From Amycolatopsis thailandensis (lineage in GTDB: Bacteria; Actinomycetota; Actinomycetes; Mycobacteriales; Pseudonocardiaceae): a DNA stretch of 64,000 nt. The stretch is taken from positions 62,001 through 126,000 of the forward strand of contig NZ_NMQT01000016.1 of NCBI RefSeq assembly GCF_002234405.1, in the 5' to 3' direction. Under the pieces are notes generated by a model. It saw only the letters and a program-made list of their open reading frames with translations, ran no database searches and was not told the origin of the DNA. Below, piece by piece: positions 27,223 to 37,018 of the stretch (position 1 is its first letter; every line of letters begins with the position of its first letter). Both the position numbers and the translations under genes were made by a program.

Positions 27223-27279
27223 GTGTCATGAGGGGTCCCCATGAGACAGATTTCGTCTCATGGGGACCCCTCATGACAC
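27223..27279. repeat. Palindrome, family A copy 3
   Basis: Perfect 25-base arms (27223-27247, 27255-27279) flank a 7-nt loop; the arm starts GTGTCATGAGGGGTCCCC, as at 8447. It lies between the convergent ltp3 and YihY/BrkB genes. Confidence 0.9.
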
Positions 27280-27294
27280 ACGCGAGAGGTGAGG

Positions 27295-28317
27295 CTAGCT
27301 TCGGCGGCGCGGCCGGAGGCGTTGCGCCGCCAAGGTCGCGACCACCCCGGTCACCGCACCGACCAAAGCGGGCTTGAGGCCGTGCCGGTCGCCCTGCTCC
27401 ACCACCGGCCGGACCACCACGGGAGGCGGCGGTTTGACCGGGTCCGGCGGGGCGTCGCGCGCGGTCGCCGTCCAGGCCGTGACGAACACCAGCATCCTCG
27501 CCACCAGCGAGATGAAGAAGATCAGGCCGATGATGGAGCCGAACGCGACCCCGGTCGGCGAGTTCCCGATCAAACGCAGGTAGATCCCACCGGCCTGCTT
27601 CAGCAGTTCGAAACCCACGGCCAGCGCGACAGCGCCGCGCATCGCGCTGCGGACCCCGACCGGCTTCCGCGGCAGCCGGGTGAGCACCCAGAGGAACACG
27701 AGCCAGTTGGCCAGCAGCGCCAGCGGAATCGAGATCGCCGACAGCACGTTGTGCCCCCACGCGGTGTCGTCGACACCCGCCAGCCCCAGCAGGTACCGGC
27801 CGAGCGCGGACCCGGAGATGGTGATGGCGAAGGAGAGCAGCAGCGCGGACGCGAGACCGAGCAGCGCGAGCAGGTCCGCGGCGATCGTGCGCAGCAGCGG
27901 CAGATCCGACCGGTTCTGGCCCCACAGCGCGGTGAGCGCGTCCCGCAGGGAGTTCATCCAGTTCCAGCCGGAGTACAACCCGATGATCAGACCGATGAGC
28001 CCGACGCTGGTGCGCTGTTCCACGAAACCGGTGAGCAGCTCCCCCGCCTTGTCGCCGAGCCCGCCGGGCAGCGTGCCGGTGATCGCGTTCAGCATCGACT
28101 CGATCAGCTGCGGCTGGCTCGCCAGCACGAAGCCGGCCACCGACACCGCGACCATGAGGATGGGCACCAGGGAGAACAGGCTGAAGTAGGTGATCGACGC
28201 GACGTAGTGGTACCCGCCGTACTCGATGTAGCGGTTCACCGCCCGCGCCACGTGGTCCAGCCAGCGGTAGCGGGCACGCAGCCGCTGCCATTTCGTCGGT
28301 GTTCGCTTCTCCCTCAC
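27295..28317 (-). CDS. YihY/BrkB family inner-membrane protein
   Basis: A 340-residue integral membrane protein with about six helices, starting after a basic N-terminus (TPTKWQRLRARYRW). The family segment GGYHYVASITYFSLFSLVPILM is near residues 34-55, and FELLKQAGGIYLRLIGNSPTGVAFG near 230-255. The C-terminal tail is proline-rich then basic. Function is unknown; the old names ribonuclease BN and virulence factor BrkB are not informative. It interrupts the sterol block, has no operator, and starts at GTG 28317. Confidence 0.85.
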   Translation of the reverse strand: MREKRTPTKWQRLRARYRWLDHVARAVNRYIEYGGYHYVASITYFSLFSLVPILMVAVSVAGFVLASQPQLIESMLNAITGTLPGGLGDKAGELLTGFVEQRTSVGLIGLIIGLYSGWNWMNSLRDALTALWGQNRSDLPLLRTIAADLLALLGLASALLLSFAITISGSALGRYLLGLAGVDDTAWGHNVLSAISIPLALLANWLVFLWVLTRLPRKPVGVRSAMRGAVALAVGFELLKQAGGIYLRLIGNSPTGVAFGSIIGLIFFISLVARMLVFVTAWTATARDAPPDPVKPPPPVVVRPVVEQGDRHGLKPALVGAVTGVVATLAAQRLRPRRRS

Positions 28318-28365
28318 ACGCCAATGTCTACCTCAGGCAGGTCACGGCTCGTGGGCAACACGCGA

Positions 28366-29154
28366 TCAGGCGAGCGCGATCAGCTGCGAGCCGTCGTCCT
28401 CCGGCAGCGACGGGCCCGCGGTCGCCAGCACGGTGTTGCCGAGAAAGTCCAGTTCACAGCCGAGGGTGGAGAGGAACGCGGTGTCGGCGGCGTCCCGCCC
28501 GGTCGCGATCCGGCTCAGGCTCTGCCTCGGTGCGAGACCGGTGGCGTCGAACACGTACCAGCGGCCGTCGATCGCGGCTTCGAACACGGCGTGGAAGTCC
28601 ATTGGGGACAGTCCGGGCGCGTAGACCGCGGCGAACCTGGCGGGGATGTCGAGCACGCGGCACAGCGAGATGCACACGTGCGCGTAGTCGCGGCAAACCC
28701 CTTCCCCGGCGAGGTAGGTGTCCACGGCGTCGTCGGTCGGGGAACCGGAACCGACCACATAGGACAGGTGCTCGCCCACGTGCCGGACGATCGCCTCGAC
28801 CTGGGTGCGCGCGTCGGGCAGGTCGCCGAAGCGGGACAGCGCGAGCCCGCCCATCCGGTCCGAGGGGCAGTACCGGCTGGGCCTGGTGTAGCGGATCACG
28901 TCCTCCAGGCCGGCGCGCTCGGCGTCGGCCTGGCCGAGCGCGCGTCCGGCCCGGTACCGCACGACGTGCTCGCCCTCCGGGAGATCCAGCACTTGGGCGC
29001 GGGTCCCGTGTTCGAACGCCACCTGGCGTGGCGGCGCGGGATAGGCGAACTCCTCCTGGTCGGCCCCGCTGGCGAACGCGACCACGAACGCGGCGGGACC
29101 GGGTTTCGTGACCCGGAAGGACATTTCGACATCGACCTGTACGTGGGGACCCAT
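28366..29154 (-). CDS. Transglutaminase-like domain protein
   Basis: A 262-residue cytoplasmic protein with the transglutaminase/cysteine-protease fold. The catalytic Cys lies in GEGVCRDYAH, the His in SPMDFHAVFEA and the Asp in WYVFDATG, in the right order and spacing. The N-terminal ~100 residues form the beta-rich region seen in actinobacterial transglutaminase_N proteins. Substrate unknown. ATG 29154 is used; an in-frame GTG at 29172 adds six residues (start ambiguous). It lies 36 bp downstream of cyp125 on the same strand and could be read through from the sterol promoter. Confidence 0.78.
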   Translation of the reverse strand: MGPHVQVDVEMSFRVTKPGPAAFVVAFASGADQEEFAYPAPPRQVAFEHGTRAQVLDLPEGEHVVRYRAGRALGQADAERAGLEDVIRYTRPSRYCPSDRMGGLALSRFGDLPDARTQVEAIVRHVGEHLSYVVGSGSPTDDAVDTYLAGEGVCRDYAHVCISLCRVLDIPARFAAVYAPGLSPMDFHAVFEAAIDGRWYVFDATGLAPRQSLSRIATGRDAADTAFLSTLGCELDFLGNTVLATAGPSLPEDDGSQLIALA

Positions 29155-29190
29155 GGCCCCATGGTGCCCCACCGCGCCACTCCGGGCCGA

Positions 29191-30417
29191 TCAGGCGTAA
29201 CGGACCTGGTAGTGCTTGATCCCGTTGAGCCAGCTCGACCGGAGGCGGTCCGGCTGGGAGACCTCGGAGATGTTCGGCATGACGTCGGCGATGGCGTTGA
29301 AGATCAGGTCGATCTCCAGCCGTGCGAGGTTCGCGCCGATGCAGTAGTGCGATCCCGTGCCACCGAAGCCGACGTGCGGATTGTCCTCGCGGAGGATGTC
29401 GAACTTCTCCGGCTGGTCGAAGTGATCCGGGTCGAAGTTCGCCGAGCTGTAGAACATCCCGACCCGGTCGCCCTTGCGGATGCGCTGCCCGCCGAGTTCG
29501 GTGTCCCTGGTCGCGGTGCGCTGGAAGGCGACCACCGGGGTGGCCCAGCGGACGATCTCGTCCGGCGCGGTCTTCGGCCGCTCCTTCTTGTACAGCTCCC
29601 ACTGATCGGGGTGGTCCAGGAAGGCCTTCATGCCGTGGGTGATCGCGTTGCGCGTCGTCTCGTTGCCCGCGACGGCGAGCAGGATGACGAAGAACCCGAA
29701 CTCGTCGGACGCCAGCGATTCGCCGTCGACGTCGGCCTGCACCAGCTTCGTGACGATGTCGTCCATCGGGCACTTTCGCCGCTCTTCGGCCATGTTCCAG
29801 GCGTAGCCGACGATCTCCGCCGACGCGGCGAGCGGCTCGACCTCGTACTCGGGGTCGTCGTAGGACACCATCTGATTGGACCAGTCGAAGATCTTCAACC
29901 GGTCTTCCTGCGGGATGCCGATCAGTTCGGCGATGGCCTGCAAGGGAAGTTCGCACGCGACGTCGACGACGAAGTCACCGGAGCCCTTCTTCTTGGCCTC
30001 GCTGACGATCCGCTCCGCACGGTCGCGCAGGGTGTCCTCGAGCTTCGCGATCGACCTCGGTGTGAAGCCCTTCGACACGATCCGCCGCAGTTTCGTGTGC
30101 TGCGGGGCGTCCATGTTGAGCAGGACCAGCCGGTTGGCTTCGAGGCTGTCGTCGGTCATGTGCTCGTCGAAGCGGATGATCGCGGTCTTCTCCCGGGAGG
30201 AGAACAGCTCGCTGTCCCTCGACACCGCCTTGACGTCTTCGAGCCGGCTGACCACCCAGTAGCCGTCATCGCGGAAGCCCGCGGTGTTGTGCGGCTGGGG
30301 GTTCCACCAGACCGGTGCCGTGCGACGGAGTTCCGCGAACTCCGCCAGAGGCAGTCTGGTGGCGTACAGATCCGGATCGGTGAAATCGAAACCGGCGGGG
30401 ATCAGGGGAGCGGCCAC
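29191..30417 (-). CDS. cyp125: Cytochrome P450 CYP125, steroid C26-monooxygenase
   Basis: Oxidises the terminal methyl (C26/C27) of cholesterol or cholestenone to the acid, starting side-chain degradation. The 408-residue soluble P450 shows the CYP125 pattern: I-helix VAGNETTRNAITHG (about 249-262), ExxR as EIVR (287-290), and heme loop FGGTGSHYCIGANLARLE with ligand Cys359. The N-terminus with FDFTDPDLYATRLPLAEF and NPQPHNTAGFRDDGYW is diagnostic from memory. GTG 30417 follows GGAGG. It is divergent from fadA5, with one KstR-like site for each gene, mirroring Rv3545c-Rv3546. Electron partners are not adjacent. Confidence 0.94.
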   Translation of the reverse strand: MAAPLIPAGFDFTDPDLYATRLPLAEFAELRRTAPVWWNPQPHNTAGFRDDGYWVVSRLEDVKAVSRDSELFSSREKTAIIRFDEHMTDDSLEANRLVLLNMDAPQHTKLRRIVSKGFTPRSIAKLEDTLRDRAERIVSEAKKKGSGDFVVDVACELPLQAIAELIGIPQEDRLKIFDWSNQMVSYDDPEYEVEPLAASAEIVGYAWNMAEERRKCPMDDIVTKLVQADVDGESLASDEFGFFVILLAVAGNETTRNAITHGMKAFLDHPDQWELYKKERPKTAPDEIVRWATPVVAFQRTATRDTELGGQRIRKGDRVGMFYSSANFDPDHFDQPEKFDILREDNPHVGFGGTGSHYCIGANLARLEIDLIFNAIADVMPNISEVSQPDRLRSSWLNGIKHYQVRYA

Positions 30418-30443
30418 GGGCTACCTCCTACGCGGTTCGCCAA

Positions 30444-30457
30444 TGAAACACGTTCTA
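30444..30457. promoter_or_regulatory. KstR-like operator for cyp125
   Basis: TGAAACACGTTCTA, reverse complement TAGAACGTGTTTCA, matches every fixed base of TnnAACnnGTTnnA. It lies 27-40 bp upstream of the cyp125 start. Confidence 0.87.
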
Positions 30458-30504
30458 GACCCGATTGAAGCATATGGCGTCCGTCACGTGAAGAGTTTTA
30501 GTGA

Positions 30505-31824
<1,320 letters not shown>

Positions 31825-31856
31825 GGCAAGGCGAACGTGTCGTGCCGTCGAGGTGT

Positions 31857-31909
31857 GCGCCCGATGTGGCATTGGGGACGTCGAGTGTCCCCAATGCCAC
31901 ATTGGGCGC
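31857..31909. repeat. Palindrome after fadA5 (family G)
   Basis: The 23-base arms 31857-31879 (GCGCCCGATGTGGCATTGGG...) and 31887-31909 pair with one mismatch around 7 nt. It lies 32 bp past the fadA5 stop. The remaining 31910-32082 contains only degenerate fragments of similar stems. Confidence 0.88.
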
Positions 31910-32082
31910 CCCCTGGGATCGGGTGGACTTGGGGGCCGTGTCTCGAAGGCTCCCTTTGAGACGTCCCGAAGCGCGGCCGGAGGCGCCAGAACCCGGCAGG
32001 GCTTGACGCGAAGGATGCCTTCACGGACTCGCCGCCCGCCAGGACACGTTTGACTTGGCCCTCAAGGGAACCACCTCACCGC

Positions 32083-32574
32083 TCAGGCCTGACCCAAGGC
32101 GACCTCGACCACCGGACCGTTGTCCGGCCTCGCGAGCCGTTTGCTCCCCTGGCCCTCCTTCCAGAAGTCGAAATAGATGGTGTTGCCCTCGACCCAGGTC
32201 AGCACGACCTCGGTGAGGTCGAGGCGGAACACGTGGGCCTCTCCGTCGTCACCCTGAAGGCGGGCGACCTCCGCCGGATCGGTGATCTCGACGGCGTTTC
32301 CCGACACCTTCGCGTCCGCGCCGCCCTCGTCGATCGCCGAGGCGGCGTGGATCGCGAACCTGCCGTCACGTCGCAGGTCCTTCGCCTTCATCGCGTTGAT
32401 CATCGAACCGATCAGCAGATCCTGTTCGCGGAAATCGACCTCACTGCCACTGACCCGGGGCGAGCCGTCCCGCCGGACCGTCGCCAGCACGTGCGACTTC
32501 GCCGCGGTGAACCGCTCCTTGATCTTCTCCGCCAGCGCGGGTGCCTCTTCACTGAACTGCTGCCACGTCGCCAT
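32083..32574 (-). CDS. Pyridoxamine-phosphate-oxidase-fold protein (PPOX class)
   Basis: A 163-residue split-barrel protein of the PPOX/FMN-F420 class. HVLATVRRDGSPRVSGSEVDF (about 28-48) is the typical first strands, followed by LLIGSMINAMKAKDLRRDGRFAIH, the cofactor-phosphate-binding region. Members bind FMN, F420 or heme, and act as oxidoreductases of unknown substrates; no F420-specific motif can be claimed here. ATG 32574 is used; an ATG four codons upstream is possible. Its neighbour on the same strand is the SCO6745-like gene, 40 bp upstream. Confidence 0.78.
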   Translation of the reverse strand: MATWQQFSEEAPALAEKIKERFTAAKSHVLATVRRDGSPRVSGSEVDFREQDLLIGSMINAMKAKDLRRDGRFAIHAASAIDEGGADAKVSGNAVEITDPAEVARLQGDDGEAHVFRLDLTEVVLTWVEGNTIYFDFWKEGQGSKRLARPDNGPVVEVALGQA

Positions 32575-32614
32575 GCGGAAAAGCATCCCACCGGGGTCCG
32601 ACAGTTTCGAGAGC

Positions 32615-33460
32615 TCAGGGCCGCGGTGCCCCCATCGGATTCGGCAGCGGGATCGCCCCGGCGTCGAAGATCCGGCGGCTCAACGGGACTGCGATCCGCA
32701 CCACCTCCGCGGCGCCGTCCTCCCCCAGCGCGTCGAGAGGACCGGTGGCGAGGCGGTCGGTGTCGTCCTCGATCCGTTGGCGCAGAACGATTCCCGGCTC
32801 GGTGAGCCTCAGGTCGCCGTCGAGGATGCCTCGCCCGGCCAGCCGCGCGACGCTCTCGTCCCAATCCTCGTCGGACCAGCCGCGGTTGCTCTGGAGAACC
32901 TCGCGCGTCACCGCCCCGCTGCCGACGTGGGTCAACGTGGTGTCGAGCCCGCGCAGCCCGGCGGCGACGGCGGAAAGCACGTGACCGTCCCCGCGATGTT
33001 CGCGCAGCACCGTCGCCGCGAGCCAGATCCTCCCGATCGGCGTCGCGGGCCGGGCGACGGAGGACCAGGCGGCGGCGAGTGGCCTGGCCGCGTAGTCGCA
33101 GCCGGTGACAGCCAGTTCGAGCAGTTCGGCGAGTTCTTCGAAAGGCGCGTCAGCGGGCAGGAGCCGCTTCAGGGCGACCTCGACGGCGTCCATTCGGGTC
33201 TGGAGCACGACGGCGGGCTCGGCGTACTGCCACGCGTCGGGCAGGGATCGCGCCACCATGCGTGGGGCGAACCCGAAGAGCATCGCGGTCGCGGGTGGTT
33301 CCGGCAGCGGCCCGAGCGGCGCTACACGGCCGGCGAAGTAGCCCATCCACCAGCTCGGCAGGCCCACCGCCTTGGCCGCGGCCGCCGTTTCCGGCGCGAA
33401 GTAGACGACGGCGTGCAGCGGCTCGACCGCTTCCCATAGACGGCGCTGAAGTGACTTCAC
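32615..33460 (-). CDS. SCO6745-family helix-turn-helix-like protein
   Basis: A 281-residue actinobacterial protein of unknown function. The N-terminal LHAVVYFAPETAAAAKAVGL followed by WWMGYFAGRVAPLGP is the family hallmark; the C-terminal part (about 185-255, WDESVARLAGRGILDG... LTEPGIVLRQRIEDDTDRL) looks like a winged-helix unit. Regulatory or ligand-binding roles have been suggested for the family but not established. It is divergent from the acetyltransferase gene, 66 bp apart. Confidence 0.7.
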   Translation of the reverse strand: MKSLQRRLWEAVEPLHAVVYFAPETAAAAKAVGLPSWWMGYFAGRVAPLGPLPEPPATAMLFGFAPRMVARSLPDAWQYAEPAVVLQTRMDAVEVALKRLLPADAPFEELAELLELAVTGCDYAARPLAAAWSSVARPATPIGRIWLAATVLREHRGDGHVLSAVAAGLRGLDTTLTHVGSGAVTREVLQSNRGWSDEDWDESVARLAGRGILDGDLRLTEPGIVLRQRIEDDTDRLATGPLDALGEDGAAEVVRIAVPLSRRIFDAGAIPLPNPMGAPRP

Positions 33461-33526
33461 CTCCCCATCTTGGCCCCCGCCGAAAACCGGATGCGGCTCG
33501 TCGCCGGGTGGTGTGTGATCACGGGC

Positions 33527-34399
33527 ATGGCGATCACTGTGGAGAAGCCGGGCATCGACGGCCTTGAAGAGGCCGTGGCCGAGCTACGGGAGTGGCAGTC
33601 CGACGGGGTGGCCTGGCAACTGCATCCCGGTGACCTCGGCTGGTTCTGGCGCAAGGGACCGGAGGAGACGGCCGCGTCGGTCCGGATCTGGCGCCGGGAC
33701 GGCCGGATCCTCGCCGTCGGGTTCCTGGACGGAGCCGACCTCCTGCGGTTCACGACCGCGCCGGACGTCCGCCGCGACGAGGAACTGGCTCGGCGAGTGG
33801 CCGAAGACGTGGCCTCCCCGGAGCGCGGTGTCCTGCCCGAGGGGAACGTCTTCGTCGAGGCTCCGCCGGACGCGCTGCTTCAGGAAGTGCTGCCCGGACA
33901 CGGCTGGCACGTCGACGACGAAGAGCCGTGGACGCCGCTGAGCCTCGACCTCACCGAGCCGGTGAAGGCGCCGGACCTGCGGATCGAGACGGTCGGAGCA
34001 GACCTGGCGGCCGCGTGGGCCGAAGTCATCGGGACGGCGTTCAACGGCTCGACGTTCACCGCCGAGAAGTGGCGGACGATGGCGGCCGGGCCGGCGTTCG
34101 CCGATGCCCGGTGCCTGCTCGGCTATGACGACCGGGGGGCCGCCGTCGCGGCGGTGGCCGTATGGTCGGCCGGTCCCGGCAAACCCGGGTTGCTCGAACC
34201 GATGGGCGTGCACCGGGACCAGCGCGGCCACGGCTACGGCCGGGCGATCACCGTCGCCGCGGCGGCCGCGCTCCGGGAGCTCGGCTCGTCGAGCGCGGTC
34301 GTGAACACGCCCAGTTCCAACGTAGCCGCCGTGACGACCTACAAGTCGGGTGGGTTCCAGCCGTGGCCCGAGACACGGGACCTGACGCGCGACGCCTGA
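33527..34399 (+). CDS. GNAT-family N-acetyltransferase
   Basis: A 290-residue protein whose C-terminal ~150 residues form a GNAT domain; the acetyl-CoA pyrophosphate loop is MGVHRDQRGHGYGRA (about residues 225-239), followed by TPSSNVAAVTTYKSGGF, the usual end of the fold. The N-terminal half (DGVAWQLHPGDLGWFWRKG, LLRFTTAPDVRRDEELARRV) may be a second degenerate GNAT fold. Substrate unknown. ATG 33527 is chosen because it starts the fold; an in-frame ATG at 33470 is less likely. Confidence 0.8.
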   Translation: MAITVEKPGIDGLEEAVAELREWQSDGVAWQLHPGDLGWFWRKGPEETAASVRIWRRDGRILAVGFLDGADLLRFTTAPDVRRDEELARRVAEDVASPERGVLPEGNVFVEAPPDALLQEVLPGHGWHVDDEEPWTPLSLDLTEPVKAPDLRIETVGADLAAAWAEVIGTAFNGSTFTAEKWRTMAAGPAFADARCLLGYDDRGAAVAAVAVWSAGPGKPGLLEPMGVHRDQRGHGYGRAITVAAAAALRELGSSSAVVNTPSSNVAAVTTYKSGGFQPWPETRDLTRDA

Positions 34400-34411
34400 G
34401 CCCTGGGCCGG

Positions 34412-34465
34412 GGTGGTCGTGAGTGAAAAGTGTCGTTAGAACGACCCAAAACACTCACGACCACC
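34412..34465. repeat. Palindrome with internal bulge (family E, copy 2)
   Basis: Perfect 14-base outer arms 34412-34425 (GGTGGTCGTGAGTG) and 34452-34465 enclose an unpaired bulge and an inner stem GTCGT/ACGAC. The TCGTGAGTG outer segment is shared with 6613-6666. It lies between convergent genes. Confidence 0.85.
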
Positions 34466-34476
34466 TGGACCGAAAC

Positions 34477-35382
34477 CTAAGCGCCGTAAACACTTTCCGG
34501 CACCGGAGCCTCCGCGAGCAACTCGCTCACCACCGGCCCGAGCTCGGCGGGCGACCACCGCGATCCCTTGTCCCGCACCGCGCCATGCCGCCAGCCCTGC
34601 GCGATCGACACGCGTCCGCCGTCGACCTCGAACACCCGCCCGGTCACTCCGGACGACTCCTCGCTGCCGAGCCACACCACCAGCGGGGACACGTTTTCCG
34701 GTGCCATGGCGTCGAAACCGGCCTCCGGCGCGGCCATGTCGTCGGCGAACGCCTCTTCGGTCATCCGGGTGCGGGCGGCCGGGGCGATCGCGTTCACCGT
34801 GACGCCGTAGCGCGCGAATTCGGTCGCGGCGACCAGCGTGAGCCCGAGGATCCCGGACTTCGCGGCCGAGTAGTTCCCCTGCCCGACGCTGCCGAGCAAC
34901 CCCGCTCCGGAGCTGGTGTTGATCACCCGGGCGGCCCGCGTCCGGCCCGCCTTCGCCTCGGCTCGCCAGTACTCGGCGGCGTGCCGCGTCGGCGCGAAAT
35001 GCCCCTTCAGGTGGACGCGGATGACGGCGTCCCATTCGTCCTCGCCGAGGTTGACCAGCATCCGGTCGCGCAGGAACCCGGCGTTGTTGACCAGGACGTC
35101 GAGCCCGCCGAAGGTTTCGACGGCTGTCCGCACCAGCGCGGCGGCGCCGTCCCAGGACGCGATGTCGTCGGTGTTCGCCACCGCCTTGCCGCCGAGCGCC
35201 TCGATCTCGTCGACGACGTCCTGCGCCGGGCCAGCCGACCCGCCGCTGCCGTCGATCCCGGCGCCGAGGTCGTTCACCACCACCCGCGCGCCCTCGGCGG
35301 CGAACGCCAGCGCGTGCGCCCGTCCGATGCCTCGACCGGCCCCGGTCACCACGACGATCCGGCCGTCGGCGATCCCGCTCAC
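34477..35382 (-). CDS. Short-chain dehydrogenase/reductase, Rv3548c-like (KstR2 block)
   Basis: A 301-residue SDR with NAD(P) motif VTGAGRGIGRAH (about 12-23), NNAG near 99, catalytic Ser in NTSSGAG and YSAAKSG. It is longer than classical SDRs because of a C-terminal extension, as in the hydroxysteroid/multifunctional-enzyme-type group. Its GTG overlaps the stop of the second SDR gene (GTGA), and both are divergent from echA20-ipdABC across a KstR2-like site, the order of Rv3548c-Rv3549c-Rv3550. It should oxidise a hydroxy-acyl-CoA of C/D-ring degradation; the exact step is unknown. Confidence 0.85.
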   Translation of the reverse strand: MSGIADGRIVVVTGAGRGIGRAHALAFAAEGARVVVNDLGAGIDGSGGSAGPAQDVVDEIEALGGKAVANTDDIASWDGAAALVRTAVETFGGLDVLVNNAGFLRDRMLVNLGEDEWDAVIRVHLKGHFAPTRHAAEYWRAEAKAGRTRAARVINTSSGAGLLGSVGQGNYSAAKSGILGLTLVAATEFARYGVTVNAIAPAARTRMTEEAFADDMAAPEAGFDAMAPENVSPLVVWLGSEESSGVTGRVFEVDGGRVSIAQGWRHGAVRDKGSRWSPAELGPVVSELLAEAPVPESVYGA

Positions 35383-36176
35383 ACCGGCTCCTTTCGTTCT
35401 GTTGCCACGGAATTGGAAGCGGAGAGGAAAGCGGGCAGCTCTCCCCCGCCGTGCACGGTCAGGCAGGCCCCGCTGACATAGGAGGCCAGCGGAGACGCCA
35501 GGAACACCGCACAGGAACCGATCTCGTCCGGCTCTGCCAACCGTCCTAACGGGACTGTCGCGCCCACGGCCGCGATCCCCGCCTCGTCTCCGTAATGCAG
35601 ATGCGAGTGTTCCGTCCGCACCATGCCGACGTCGAGCGCGTTGACCCGCACCTTCGGCGCCCACTCGACGGCGAGCGTCGCGGTCAGGTTGTCCAGGCCC
35701 GCTTTCGCCGCGCCGTAGGACGCCGTCCCCGGCGACGGTCTCGTCGCGCTGACGCTGCTGATGTTCACGATGACGCCGCCACCGTCCTGGCGTTGCATGA
35801 GCGCGTTCGCCGCGCGGGCGACGGTCAGTGGCGCCAGCAGGTTCAGCGCGACGATCTTCTCGTGGAACCGCGGTGACGCGTCCGACGCCTTCGCGTATGG
35901 CGCGCCGCCCGCGTTGTTGACCACGACGTCGAGCCTGCCGTGCCGCCGGACGACCTCCTCGATGAGCGCGTCGACCTCTTTCGGGTCGCGGACGTCGCAG
36001 GAGATGAAGGTCGACGCCTTGTCCCCGGCGCGCACCGGCCGCTCCGGTTCGGTGCGGGCGCAGGTGACGACCTCGGCGCCGGCCCGCAGAAAAGTCCTGG
36101 TGACACCGGCGCCGACGCCGCGTACCCCGCCGGTCACCAGCACCACGGCACCGTCGAGCCGGAGTTCGAGTGTCAT
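35379..36176 (-). CDS. Short-chain dehydrogenase/reductase, Rv3549c-like (KstR2 block)
   Basis: A 265-residue SDR: cofactor loop VTGGVRGVGAGV (about 14-25), NNAGGAP near 89, catalytic Ser-Tyr-Lys in NISSVSA and YGAAKAG. The ATG at 36176 follows GGAGG. First gene of the leftward transcript from the KstR2-like operator at 36227-36245 and translationally coupled to the next SDR. By synteny it corresponds to Rv3549c; substrate assumed to be a CoA thioester of HIP breakdown. Confidence 0.85.
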   Translation of the reverse strand: MTLELRLDGAVVLVTGGVRGVGAGVTRTFLRAGAEVVTCARTEPERPVRAGDKASTFISCDVRDPKEVDALIEEVVRRHGRLDVVVNNAGGAPYAKASDASPRFHEKIVALNLLAPLTVARAANALMQRQDGGGVIVNISSVSATRPSPGTASYGAAKAGLDNLTATLAVEWAPKVRVNALDVGMVRTEHSHLHYGDEAGIAAVGATVPLGRLAEPDEIGSCAVFLASPLASYVSGACLTVHGGGELPAFLSASNSVATERKEPV

Positions 36177-36226
36177 GCCGGTCCTCCTTCACGGTCGCTG
36201 TACCCGGGCCGGACGTCCTGCTAACG

Positions 36227-36245
36227 TACCAAGCAAGTGCTAGGT
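36227..36245. promoter_or_regulatory. KstR2-like operator between SDR and echA20
   Basis: TACCAAGCAAGTGCTAGG (36227-36244) shares 16 of 18 bases with the site at 54753-54770. In the register 36232-36245, AGCAAGTGCTAGGT matches the KstR2 consensus AnCAAGnnCTTGnT at nine of ten fixed positions. It lies 51 bp upstream of the SDR start and 23 bp upstream of echA20. Confidence 0.75.
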
Positions 36246-36268
36246 TTGGTAGCCGAGAAGGGTGCAAG

Positions 36269-37018
36269 ATGACCGTTTCCACCCACTCACCGGAGCCCGG
36301 CATCGCCGTGGTCACGGTCGACGCGCCCCCGGTGAACGCGCTGAGCGTGAAGGGCTGGTTCGCCCTCGCATCCGCCCTCACCGACGCCGGGCGGGATCCC
36401 GCGACGCATGTCGTGGTGCTGCGCGCGGAGGGCCGCGGGTTCAACGCCGGGGTCGACATCAAGGAGATCCAGCGCGATCCGGGATACGGCGCGCTGATCG
36501 GCGCGAACGAGGGCTGCGCGGCGGCGTTCTCCGCCGTGTACGACTGCGCGGTCCCGGTGATCGCCGCGGTGCGGGGCTTCTGCCTCGGCGGTGGCGTCGG
36601 CCTGGTCGGCAACGCGGACATCGTGATCGCCGCCGAGGACGCGACCTTCGGGCTCCCCGAAGTCGATCGCGGGGCGCTGGGCGCGGCGACCCATCTCGCG
36701 CGGCTGGTCCCCCAGCATCTGATGCGGGCGCTGTACTACACGGCTTCGACGATCACCGCGGCCCAGCTGCACCACCACGGTTCGGTCTATGCCGTGGTCT
36801 CGCCCGACGAGCTCGACGAGACCGCGCTCGGCGTGGCGCGGCAGATCGCGGCGAAGGACACCCGCGTGATCCGCGCCGCGAAGCAGGCCATCAACGGCAT
36901 CGACGTCCAGCCTGTCCACCGCAGTTACCGGTTCGAGCAGGGATTCACCTTCGAACTCAACCTGGCGGGCGTCTCCGACGGTGCGCGCCAGGAGTTCTTG
37001 GACGGTAAGGGGAAGTGA
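36269..37018 (+). CDS. echA20: EchA20, ring-D-cleaving CoA hydrolase of the crotonase family
   Basis: In actinobacterial steroid catabolism EchA20 hydrolytically opens the last intact five-membered ring (D) of the HIP-derived CoA thioester. The 249-residue crotonase has RGFNAGVDIKEIQRDPGYGAL (oxyanion hole region) and RGFCLGGGVGLVGNADIVIAA, FGLPEVDRGALGAATHL. Identification rests on these and on the exact order echA20-ipdA-ipdB-ipdC. ATG 36269 has GAGAAGGG upstream; the stop overlaps the ipdA start (TGATG). A KstR2-like operator is 23 bp upstream. Confidence 0.9.
   Translation: MTVSTHSPEPGIAVVTVDAPPVNALSVKGWFALASALTDAGRDPATHVVVLRAEGRGFNAGVDIKEIQRDPGYGALIGANEGCAAAFSAVYDCAVPVIAAVRGFCLGGGVGLVGNADIVIAAEDATFGLPEVDRGALGAATHLARLVPQHLMRALYYTASTITAAQLHHHGSVYAVVSPDELDETALGVARQIAAKDTRVIRAAKQAINGIDVQPVHRSYRFEQGFTFELNLAGVSDGARQEFLDGKGK

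Noticed and set aside
29191..30417. CYP142 as an alternative to CYP125
   Set aside because: The long N-terminus with the NPQPHNTAGF block and the divergent fadA5 fit CYP125; CYP142 is normally next to other genes.
27289..30468. A 1059-residue open frame on the plus strand
   Set aside because: It is antisense to the YihY, transglutaminase and cyp125 genes; its composition (Arg/Gly/Pro/Val-rich, low complexity) is typical of a GC-rich shadow frame.
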